Assembly (NCBI GenBank): GCA_023437345.1 | Contig: JAEZGC010000177.1 | Span: 1 to 12,932 of the forward strand | Length of the DNA: 12,932 nt | Origin: Actinomycetes bacterium | GTDB lineage: Bacteria; Actinomycetota; Actinomycetes; Propionibacteriales; Propionibacteriaceae | Reading direction: 5' to 3' | In this document: positions 6,715 to 11,973 of the stretch, in pieces | Layout: the number at the start of each line of letters is the position of its first letter | How positions within the stretch are numbered: the first letter of the stretch is position 1 | The notes under the pieces: model-generated | The model's input: the letters and a program-made list of their open reading frames with translations, nothing else | What the model was told of the DNA's origin: nothing | Database searches by the model: none | Program-made: the position numbers and the translations under genes

Positions 6715-7886
6715 ACGACCAACTGCTCCGTGAGGACGGCGGCGCCTGGCAGGCCCCGCCGGTCGCCCCTCCGGACCTCGGACGCGCCCTGGCCCGCTCC
6801 CGCGAGCGGCGGACCCGGCTCGGCTCGGGAGCCCTCCTGGTCGGCCTGGTGGCCGTCGCCGCCGGGGCCGTGCTGTTCCGCCCGGCGAACCTGCTTCCCG
6901 CGGTGCCGGCGGAGACACCGACGCCCACCCCTTCCGTGACGGCGCCCCCGACCGGGCCGCGACCGCTGCCCCCCGACGGCCCGCTGGCCGCCGGAACCTA
7001 CCTGGTGGACGCCACCTCGCAGGCCGCGGGGTACACGACCATCGAGCTCACCGTGCCGGACGGCTGGGCGGTGGCGGACGGCCGGGTGGGCAGGGACCTT
7101 GGCGGCCCTGCCGAGGTGTCGGTGAGCTTCTGGAACCCGCTCGGCGCCTATGCCGACGGCTGCGCCTGGCGCAGCTCGGAAGTGATCAGGTACCAGCCGG
7201 GCGAGACCGGCTGGTTCGCCCACTTCCCCCGGCAGGCGTCCGACGCCGATCAGGTGAGCCTGGGCGGCCGTCCGGCCCTGCGGGTGGAGCTGTCGGTGTC
7301 CGACCAGCTCGACCCGGCGGCCTGTGACGACGGCGAGTACCGCAGCTGGTACGAGTGGTCGGGAACGGCGAACACCAACCACGCCGCCGGCCAGACCGAC
7401 GCCGCGTACGTGATCGACGCCGACGGCGTGGGAGTCGTGGTGGACGCGGTCTCCCGGCCCGACTCCGGCGCTGCGGCGCTGGCGCAGCTGGCGGTCGTCC
7501 TGGACTCGCTGGTGATCGAGCCTGCCGACCCGGCGCTGCCCGCCCGGCTGGCCCGGGCCGCCCTCGCCCACCTGCCGCTCGGTGGCCAGACGCCGACCGC
7601 TGAGTCGGGCAGGGCGGTGCCGACCACCCTGGGGCGGGCCCGCGAGGCCCTGGCCAGCGGCATCCTTGGGGCTGGGGCTGCCGACACCGAGGTCTGGCTG
7701 GTGCAGGTCACCGGACGGTTCGACTGCAGCACCTGTCCACGACCGGCTGGAGAGGACGGACCGACCGGGGCCGTCCTCAGCGTGGTGCTCGACCGTGAGC
7801 TCCGACGTGAGTACGGGGTCGCGCTGGCGAACCGGCCCGCCGACCTGGCGGACCTCGGCGAGGTCACCGAGTTCGATCTGGGGTGA
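6711..7886 (+). CDS. Single-pass membrane protein, probable regulator (anti-sigma-like) of the adjacent ECF sigma factor
   Basis: A 391-residue protein with a cytoplasmic N-terminus of about 37 residues, one membrane helix (about 38-56, GALLVGLVAVAAGAVLF) and a Pro/Thr-rich linker (about 66-90). About 300 residues outside follow, forming beta-rich sequence with several Trp and Cys, including a CSTC pair (C339, C342). The arginine-rich stretch SRERRTR before the helix sets the inside end by the positive-inside rule. The cytoplasmic part has no HxxxCxxC zinc anti-sigma motif and is very short, so anti-sigma function rests on topology and the ATGA overlap with the sigma gene. The outside domain would be the sensor. 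Most likely it is a membrane regulator of an envelope response; an effector simply controlled by the sigma factor is the alternative. A strong hairpin follows. Confidence 0.75.
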   Translation: MNDQLLREDGGAWQAPPVAPPDLGRALARSRERRTRLGSGALLVGLVAVAAGAVLFRPANLLPAVPAETPTPTPSVTAPPTGPRPLPPDGPLAAGTYLVDATSQAAGYTTIELTVPDGWAVADGRVGRDLGGPAEVSVSFWNPLGAYADGCAWRSSEVIRYQPGETGWFAHFPRQASDADQVSLGGRPALRVELSVSDQLDPAACDDGEYRSWYEWSGTANTNHAAGQTDAAYVIDADGVGVVVDAVSRPDSGAAALAQLAVVLDSLVIEPADPALPARLARAALAHLPLGGQTPTAESGRAVPTTLGRAREALASGILGAGAADTEVWLVQVTGRFDCSTCPRPAGEDGPTGAVLSVVLDRELRREYGVALANRPADLADLGEVTEFDLG

Positions 7887-7934
7887 GCCTGGCGCAGGCG
7901 GACCAGCCGGACGCGGCGGGTTGGGCCCGCGACA

Positions 7935-7996
7935 GCAGCTGAGGAGGCCGGAGACGGGCGACGGACGTGGCCGGTGGCCACGTCCGTCTCAGCTGC
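7935..7996 (+). terminator. Strong terminator after the sigma factor operon
   Basis: A perfect 13-bp stem, GACGGACGTGGCC (7960-7972) with GGCCACGTCCGTC (7976-7988), has only three bases in the loop. It is enclosed by a second arm GCAGCTGA (7935-7942) with TCAGCTGC (7989-7996), leaving one 17-base bulge. It starts about 50-75 bases after the stop at 7886. Confidence 0.85.
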
Positions 7997-8200
7997 ATAT
8001 CAGCGGAAGCCGTCCCCCGACTCCTCCCGCTCCGCCCCCCGGCGGTTATGCGAGCGCGTTCCCCACCGGGCACTCTACGCAACTCCACCGTGGTCTGGCT
8101 GTCCCCCGTACGGGGACATCTGTCCCCAATCTTCCCGTCTTCGGGTGCCAGACCGGCGCGTTGCGGGACGCTGAGGCCTCGCGGCATCGGAAGAAGACCA
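7997..8200. repeat. Gene-free stretch with GGGGAC-type palindromes
   Basis: No credible gene is seen. It holds a 12-base perfect palindrome CCCCGTACGGGG (8104-8115), overlapped by the hairpin GGGGAC-ATCT-GTCCCC (8112-8127), then CCCG-TCTT-CGGG (8134-8145). The GGGGAC/GTCCCC ends resemble the hairpin at 1761-1796. It may be a dispersed palindromic element or a back-up terminator isolating the riboswitch gene. Confidence 0.5.
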
Positions 8201-8202
8201 CT

Positions 8203-8211
8203 TGGTAGACT
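8203..8211 (+). promoter_or_regulatory. Candidate extended -10 promoter of the gdx transcript
   Basis: TGGTAGACT fits an extended -10 (TGN plus TAGACT at 8206-8211). No good -35 is present at 17 bp (GGCATC), as expected for extended -10 promoters. Transcription would begin near 8218, just before the riboswitch, leaving almost no unused leader. Confidence 0.5.
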
Positions 8212-8234
8212 CCTGCCAGAGCCTTCATCGGCTC

Positions 8235-8275
8235 CCGGACGATGGTCAAGTACCCGGTGCGCGACAAGACTTGCC
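8235..8275 (+). ncRNA. Guanidine-III (ykkC-III) riboswitch
   Basis: The sequence carries the class core in order: CCGGACGA (8235-8242), TACCCGGT (8251-8258) and GACAAGAC (8263-8270). The pseudoknot pairs as expected: CCGG (8235-8238) with CCGG (8254-8257), and GG-CAAG (8244-8250, one bulged T) with CTTGCC (8270-8275). Known members bind guanidinium and turn on guanidine exporters, which fits the Gdx gene 13 bases downstream. The ribosome site AAGGGAG (8276-8282) abuts the pseudoknot, so translation control is likely. A GAGCC/GGCTC hairpin (8219-8223, 8230-8234) lies just upstream. The class was assigned by eye from remembered consensus. Confidence 0.9.
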
Positions 8276-8288
8276 AAGGGAGATCATC

Positions 8289-8615
8289 ATGTCCTGGCTC
8301 ATCCTCATCATCTCCGGTGTCCTGGAGTCGGTCTGGGCCACCGCCCTGGGGCGTTCGGAAGGCTTCACACGGCTCGGGCCGACCCTCGTGTTCGGCGGGG
8401 CGCTGCTGGCGAGCATGGTCGGACTCGGGATCGCGATGCGGGACATCCCGATCGGCACCGCGTACGCGGTCTGGGTGGGGATCGGGGCGGCCCTCACTGT
8501 CGCCTACGCGATGGTGACCGGCAGTGAGCCTGTGTCGTGGGCCCGGGTGCTGCTGATCCTTGGGCTGGTCGGCTGCATAGTCGGCCTCAAGCTGGTGAGC
8601 GACGCCGGTCACTAG
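8289..8615 (+). CDS. gdx: Guanidinium exporter, SMR family (Gdx/SugE)
   Basis: A 108-residue small multidrug resistance protein with four membrane helices. Members of the Gdx branch work as dual-topology dimers in the inner membrane, exporting guanidinium in exchange for protons. Branch-typical residues are present at the expected numbers: G10, E13 (the shared substrate/proton site), W16, S42, Y59, W62 and K101, with the motifs VLESVWA and PIGTAYAVWVGIG. This distinguishes it from EmrE/Qac drug pumps. The start MSW at 8289 is preceded by AAGGGAG with 6 bases spacing. It is a single gene, whereas paired SMR genes are usually heterodimers, so a homodimer is expected. The guanidine-III riboswitch in front independently supports the substrate. 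Confidence 0.96.
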   Translation: MSWLILIISGVLESVWATALGRSEGFTRLGPTLVFGGALLASMVGLGIAMRDIPIGTAYAVWVGIGAALTVAYAMVTGSEPVSWARVLLILGLVGCIVGLKLVSDAGH

Positions 8616-8623
8616 GCGCGGCC

Positions 8624-8652
8624 GCGGTCCGGCTGGTCGCTTGTCCGGCCGC
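8624..8652 (+). terminator. Weak hairpin after gdx
   Basis: GCGG-T-CCGG (8624-8632) can pair with CCGGCCGC (8645-8652), an 8-bp stem with one bulged T and a 12-base loop, starting 8 bases after the gdx stop. It is less stable than the other hairpins and has no T-run. Confidence 0.4.
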
Positions 8653-8706
8653 CGGGGCTGCGCCACTATCGACTGGTGACCCCGCTCCCCCTGCCTGCCC
8701 GGACCG

Positions 8707-9267
8707 ATGGCTGACCCGGCGGCGCCGACCCGGTCCGGCTCAGGGCCGGCAACCCTGGAGACCGAACGCCTGGTGCTGCGGCCGTGGCTGATGGACGACG
8801 TGGCCACCGTGTGGGACATCTACTCCCGCTGGGAGGTGGCCCGGTTCCTCGGCCGTACCCCGGCGGCGATGGCCGTCCCCGAGCAGGCCGAGGCCGCGAT
8901 CCTGCGGTGGTCGGCGGTGGCCGGCCCGCCGCACGGGGTCTGGGCGATCACACCGCGAAGCACCGGGGTCCCCGTCGGTTCTGCATTGATGAAGCTCCTC
9001 CCGCTCAGCGGCAGCGGTGAGCCGTCGCAGGAGACCGAGATCGGCTGGCACCTCCATCCCGGCGCATGGGGCAACGGGTATGCCACCGAGGCCGGCGCCC
9101 GGTTGGTCGAGCACGCCTGGCAGCACGGGCTGACCGAGGTGTACGCGGTGGTCTACGCCGAGAACGCCGCCTCACAGGCGGTGTGCCGCAGGCTGGGAAT
9201 GGAGCACCTCGGCCCGACCGAGAGGTACTACGACGTCACCTGCGAACTGTTCCGGATCGCGCGGTGA
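8707..9267 (+). CDS. GNAT-family N-acetyltransferase (RimJ/RimL-like)
   Basis: A 186-residue acetyl-CoA-dependent acetyltransferase. The opening LETERLVLRPWLMDDVATVWDI (about residues 17-38) is typical of the RimJ/RimL subgroup. EIGWHLHPGAWGNGYATEA (111-129) holds the acetyl-CoA binding turn, with W-G-N-G-Y-A at 121-126. The C-terminal AENAASQAVCRRLGM (151-165) is the usual end of the fold. The substrate cannot be told: ribosomal protein N-terminus, antibiotic or metabolite are all open. The only ribosome site near the ATG at 8707 is a poor GGA 3 bases upstream, so the start is moderately sure. It overlaps the next gene as GTGA, implying translational coupling. Confidence 0.92.
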   Translation: MADPAAPTRSGSGPATLETERLVLRPWLMDDVATVWDIYSRWEVARFLGRTPAAMAVPEQAEAAILRWSAVAGPPHGVWAITPRSTGVPVGSALMKLLPLSGSGEPSQETEIGWHLHPGAWGNGYATEAGARLVEHAWQHGLTEVYAVVYAENAASQAVCRRLGMEHLGPTERYYDVTCELFRIAR

Positions 9268-9650
9268 GCCGGCAGGTCCCGGTGGTCGGGGCGGTCATCG
9301 TGCAGGACGGCCTCGTGCTGTGCGCCCGCCGCGGCACCGGTCCGCTGGCCGGATTGTGGGAGTTCCCCGGGGGGAAGGTGGAACCCGGCGAGGCGCCGAG
9401 GGACGCGCTGCGCAGGGAGATCGCCGAAGAACTCGGCTGTCGGATCGAGGTGGGCGAGGAACTGGCCACCGCAGCGCACCGCTACGACTTCGGCACCGTC
9501 GTGATGACTACCTACCGGTGCAGCCTGGCGTCGGGGACGCCGGCGGCGTCGGAGCACTCCGAACTGCGGTGGCTGCCACCCGGGCGGCTGGCCGGCCTGC
9601 GCTGGGCGCCGGTGGACCTGCCCACGGTGGAGCTGCTGGGCGGCGACTGA
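9264..9650 (+). CDS. MutT-like Nudix hydrolase
   Basis: A 128-residue pyrophosphohydrolase with a complete Nudix box (residues 37-59, G-X5-E-X7-REIAEELGC), whose glutamates E52, E55 and E56 bind the metal. The order VVGAVIVQDG, LCARRGTG, LAGLWEFPGG before the box and HSELRWLPP after it matches the short MutT/8-oxo-dGTPase or CTP pyrophosphohydrolase branch, which cleans oxidised or non-standard nucleotides from the pool. The GTG start at 9264 overlaps the acetyltransferase stop as GTGA, so it is probably translated by coupling. It ends 7 bases from the stop of the convergent HTH gene with no terminator between them. Confidence 0.93.
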   Translation: MSRQVPVVGAVIVQDGLVLCARRGTGPLAGLWEFPGGKVEPGEAPRDALRREIAEELGCRIEVGEELATAAHRYDFGTVVMTTYRCSLASGTPAASEHSELRWLPPGRLAGLRWAPVDLPTVELLGGD

Positions 9651-9657
9651 CCGCCGG

Positions 9658-9882
9658 TCAGTCGTCGTGCTTCTTGCGCTTCTTCCGCTTCTTGCGGGCC
9701 TTGGCCCAGGCGCGGACCTTGTCCTCGTCCCACATCGGGGTGCGCTTGTCGGGCCACAGGTCCTTGGGGGCGTGGAATTCCTTGCCGTTCTTGCGCTCCT
9801 TGGACATCGCCGAACGGAACTGCTCCGTGGGCACGCCTGCTATCTCGGCGGCCTGCGAAGTGGTCAACACAGACCGCACCAT
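9658..9882 (-). CDS. Small HTH (excisionase/MerR-like) protein with lysine-rich tail
   Basis: A 74-residue basic protein. LTTSQAAEIAGVPTEQFRSAM (about residues 6-26) reads as a winged-helix/excisionase-type HTH. PMWDEDKVRAWAKA (about 49-62) is the typical end of such a domain, where a Trp-Asp pair closes the wing. The tail KARKKRKKRKKHDD (61-74) is almost all Lys/Arg and may add non-specific nucleic acid binding. A DNA-binding role is inferred from the fold. The ATG at 9882 has no Shine-Dalgarno sequence. The frame is open upstream only as far as a TGA at 9906-9904 that ends a 45-codon ORF in the same phase, so expression may depend on that upstream unit. Confidence 0.7.
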   Translation of the reverse strand: MVRSVLTTSQAAEIAGVPTEQFRSAMSKERKNGKEFHAPKDLWPDKRTPMWDEDKVRAWAKARKKRKKRKKHDD

Positions 9883-9903
9883 ACCGGGGATCTGGAGCCG
9901 GTA

Positions 9904-10041
9904 TCAGCCCCGACGGCCCTGCGGCTGGAGCACCGCGAGAATGGTGAGCGACGAACCGGCCTGTGCGCCGGCCAACCGTGGGGAGAGCCCAGCGGTAAGG
10001 AAGCGGACGACGCCCTGGATCGCTCCTCGGGTTGCTCGCAT
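9904..10041 (-). pseudogene. 45-codon ORF, possible truncated N-terminus of a MarR-like regulator
   Basis: The ORF begins MRATRGAIQGVVRFLTAGLS and ends SLTILAVLQPQGRRG. Its start is unusually well marked: GGAGG (minus 10054-10050) sits 8 bases before the ATG at 10041, with a matching promoter and palindrome upstream. The helix followed by L-T-x-x-x-x-A-V-L-x-x-x-G resembles the opening of MarR proteins (dimer helix, then the strand leading to the wHTH), but about 100 residues are missing. No other frame downstream continues a MarR sequence. It is in the same frame as the HTH gene 21 bases beyond its stop, so a deletion may have joined the two. It could instead be a real small protein or leader peptide. 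The homology was judged by eye and is weak. Confidence 0.45.
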
Positions 10042-10079
10042 GTCAGGGACCTCCGTCTCAACTCTGTCCAACGACCGCC

Positions 10080-10128
10080 ACCTTAGCATCGCTAGGGTTG
10101 CCAAACAAGCAGCCCTAGCGATGCTAAG
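10080..10128 (-). promoter_or_regulatory. Promoter embedded in a 16-bp perfect inverted repeat (double operator)
   Basis: The arms CTTAGCATCGCTAGGG (10082-10097) and CCCTAGCGATGCTAAG (10113-10128) are perfectly inverted; TTGC/GCAG inside extends the pairing. Each arm also contains its own palindrome TAGC-N3-GCTA (10084-10094 and 10116-10126), with centres 32 bp apart, about three helical turns. On the minus strand, -35 TTGTTT lies in the loop, and an extended -10 TGC-TAAGGT ends at 10080 after a 17-bp spacer. Two repressor dimers on the same DNA face would block this promoter. A terminator hairpin is the alternative reading. Confidence 0.7.
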
Positions 10129-10313
10129 CCGCGGAAGGTCGTTTTCTCAGGCTGGTCTCAGGACGAGCGGGGGGCCTGCCGGGTCGCCAGACGCAGGCAC
10201 CACGTCCCTCTCGACCGGCTGGCCGGCCGCTCGTCGCTGACCCCGTGCTTGCCGGAGGTCCCAAGGAGGCGGAGCCGTTAGGCAGGACGCACCGGCTCTG
10301 AGAGACTCCACCC
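10129..10313. other. Intergenic region before the acyltransferase gene
   Basis: No gene is seen. It holds a 9-bp inverted repeat GACGAGCGG (10162-10170) with CCGCTCGTC (10227-10235) and two ribosome-site-like GGAGG stretches (near 10255 and 10264) followed by no usable ORF. These could be remains of a lost gene start. Confidence 0.3.
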
Positions 10314-11084
10314 GTGACCACACCATCGCTGAACCCCGCCCTGCGGACCCTCGCGTCAGTGTGGGCCTGGTTCGTGCTCGGGGCCGCCATCGTCGTGGCG
10401 CTGCCCCTGGTCAGCCTGGTCTGGCTGGCCACCGCCTGGCGCGATCCGGGTCGCTACCTTGCCGGTCGCACCTTCCGCACCGTGGCGGTGGTGGCGCAGG
10501 CCCTGAACCCGCTGTGGCGGTTCACGGTGTCCGGACAGGTCCCCACCGACCCGCGACGGCCCTACATGGTGGTCTCCAACCACGAGAGCTTCGTCGACAT
10601 CCTGCTCATCGCCCACCTGCCGTTCGAGATGAAGTGGCTGGCCAAGAGCGACTTCTTCAGCTGGCCGGTGATCGGCTGGCTGATGCGGATGGTCGGCGAC
10701 ATCCGCCTGGTGCGCGCCGATTCCGGGTCGCGCCGCGACGTCCTGGCCCAGATGGCCGACCGGCTCGCCAAGCGGGTGTCGGTGATGGTGTTCCCCGAGG
10801 GGACGCGGTCACGCGACGGTGAACTAGGCAGGTTCCGCGACGGCGCCTTCCTGGTCGCCCAGCAGGCCGGGGTGGCCGTCCTGCCGCTGGCCGTCCTCGG
10901 CACCCGCGACGCCCTGGTCAAGCACGACTGGCGGTTCGGCAGCAGCCACGCGGAGGTGCGGGTGCTTGAGCCGATCCCCCACCAGCCCGGACGACCGGTC
11001 GCCGAGGTGCGGGAAGAGGCACGGGCCGCCATCGCGGCGGCGCTGGCCCAGATGCGCGCCGAACGGACCGGCCGCAGCGACTGA
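10314..11084 (+). CDS. plsC: 1-acyl-sn-glycerol-3-phosphate acyltransferase (PlsC family)
   Basis: A 256-residue membrane-bound acyltransferase of phospholipid synthesis. It transfers an acyl group to lysophosphatidate to give phosphatidate at the inner face of the membrane. The N-terminal membrane helix spans about residues 15-40 (WAWFVLGAAIVVALPLVSLVWLA when read continuously). Motif I SNHESFVD carries the HX4D catalytic pair (H90, D95). KWLAKSDFFSWPVIGWLM is the usual second block, FPEGTRS (160-166) binds the glycerol phosphate, and VLPLAVLGT follows. Some homologues act on other acyl acceptors, so the precise substrate is inferred. The GTG at 10314 is used, with GAGAG about 9 bases upstream. 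It ends two bases from the stop of the convergent GntR gene. Confidence 0.92.
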   Translation: MTTPSLNPALRTLASVWAWFVLGAAIVVALPLVSLVWLATAWRDPGRYLAGRTFRTVAVVAQALNPLWRFTVSGQVPTDPRRPYMVVSNHESFVDILLIAHLPFEMKWLAKSDFFSWPVIGWLMRMVGDIRLVRADSGSRRDVLAQMADRLAKRVSVMVFPEGTRSRDGELGRFRDGAFLVAQQAGVAVLPLAVLGTRDALVKHDWRFGSSHAEVRVLEPIPHQPGRPVAEVREEARAAIAAALAQMRAERTGRSD

Positions 11085-11086
11085 GG

Positions 11087-11764
11087 TCAGCTGGGGGACT
11101 GGGAGGCCTGCCAGGCCTGGAGCATCCGGTCGCGTGAGCCGGCAAGGTGGGCGTCAAGTTCGGCCAGCGCGGGGCGCGGGTCGCCGGCGGCGATCAGGTC
11201 GGCCAGCAGCCGGTGCTTGGCCGCGGTCTTGCGCAGGTCGCGGTCCTGCTGGATGGTCACCCGCAGCAGCGCGACGGTGGTCGGCTCGAGCTGGCGCCAC
11301 ACCGCCGTTGCCCTGCGGTGCCCCGACATCTCGCACAACGTGGTGTGGAAGCCGGCATCGGCTCTGGTGAAGGCTGCGGTGTCGCCCCGGTCAGCCGCGT
11401 CGTTCATCTCCAGCAGGATCGCCTCGAGCCCCGACAGGTCCGGCTGCCCGGCGCGTGCCATGGTGATCCCCAGCGCGAGGGTCTCGATGGCCGCGCGAAG
11501 CGAGTAGAGCTCCTCGATGTCGGTGTCGTCCAGCCGCAGCACCGTGACGCCCTGGCCCTGCTTGGCGACCAGGCCCTCCGTCGCAAGGATCCGCAGCCCG
11601 TCCCGGACGGGTCCGCGGCTGACGTTGAGTTGTTCGGCGATCTCGGTCTCGACCAGCCGCTGACCCGCGCCGAGCTCACCGCGGACTATGGCGTCACGCA
11701 GGTGGTTGGCCACCTGGCGCCCGAGCGGTTCCCGCACGATGACGGGCTGTGTCGCTGCTGTCAC
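11087..11764 (-). CDS. GntR-family (FadR-type, FCD domain) transcription regulator
   Basis: A 225-residue repressor or activator. The winged HTH lies at about residues 12-75 (PLGRQVANHLRDAIVRGELG, ETEIAEQLNVSRGPVRDGL, ATEGLVAKQGQGVTV). The all-helical FCD ligand domain follows, with the metal/acid-binding set D136, H140, H184 and H206 intact. Such proteins usually sense small carboxylic acids. Divergence from a TctC-type carboxylate-binding lipoprotein 209 bases away fits control of that uptake system and of itself. The GTG start at 11764 has an ideal GGGAGG about 8 bases upstream. Convergent with plsC, it ends two bases from it with no terminator between. Confidence 0.93.
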   Translation of the reverse strand: MTAATQPVIVREPLGRQVANHLRDAIVRGELGAGQRLVETEIAEQLNVSRGPVRDGLRILATEGLVAKQGQGVTVLRLDDTDIEELYSLRAAIETLALGITMARAGQPDLSGLEAILLEMNDAADRGDTAAFTRADAGFHTTLCEMSGHRRATAVWRQLEPTTVALLRVTIQQDRDLRKTAAKHRLLADLIAAGDPRPALAELDAHLAGSRDRMLQAWQASQSPS

Positions 11765-11859
11765 GCCGGCCCCCTCCCGCTCTCGCCGCCAAACAGGCGT
11801 ATTCGACCATCGGCGCAGACACCGGTCAAGCCGACCGGCTGATTCTGACCATAGGGCGC

Positions 11860-11897
11860 AAACAGTTGACTGTAAACAGTTTTCGGGGCTTTACTGT
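11860..11897 (+). promoter_or_regulatory. Promoter and candidate GntR operator for the TctC gene
   Basis: Half-sites alternate as ACAGT (11862-11866), ACTGT (11869-11873) and ACAGT (11876-11880), two bases apart, forming two overlapping palindromes. A further ACTGT lies at 11893-11897. AAACAGTT repeats at 11860 and 11874. A -35 TTGACT (11866-11871) lies inside the array, and a -10 is either TTTACT (11890-11895, 18-bp spacer) or TACTGT (11892-11897). FadR-type regulators bind short inverted repeats, so occupancy would block this promoter. Confidence 0.6.
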
Positions 11898-11973
11898 GCT
11901 GGACGACGTCCCATCGTCGCGCCTGCGCCGCGAGCCACCGCAGCCGCGCGCACACAACGAAGGAGTTGCCTCA

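Noticed and set aside
6705..7571. 288-codon minus-strand ORF opposite the membrane protein
   Set aside because: It is a compositional shadow. The plus frame has a start overlapping the sigma gene, a membrane helix and a fitting terminator.
8046..8819. 257-codon minus-strand ORF over the riboswitch and gdx
   Set aside because: It covers a riboswitch and a gene with intact Gdx residues on the opposite strand, and its product has no recognisable fold.
10082..10128. Inverted repeat as the end of an insertion sequence or an attachment site
   Set aside because: No transposase or integrase fragment and no flanking direct repeats are visible, and a promoter fits inside the repeat.
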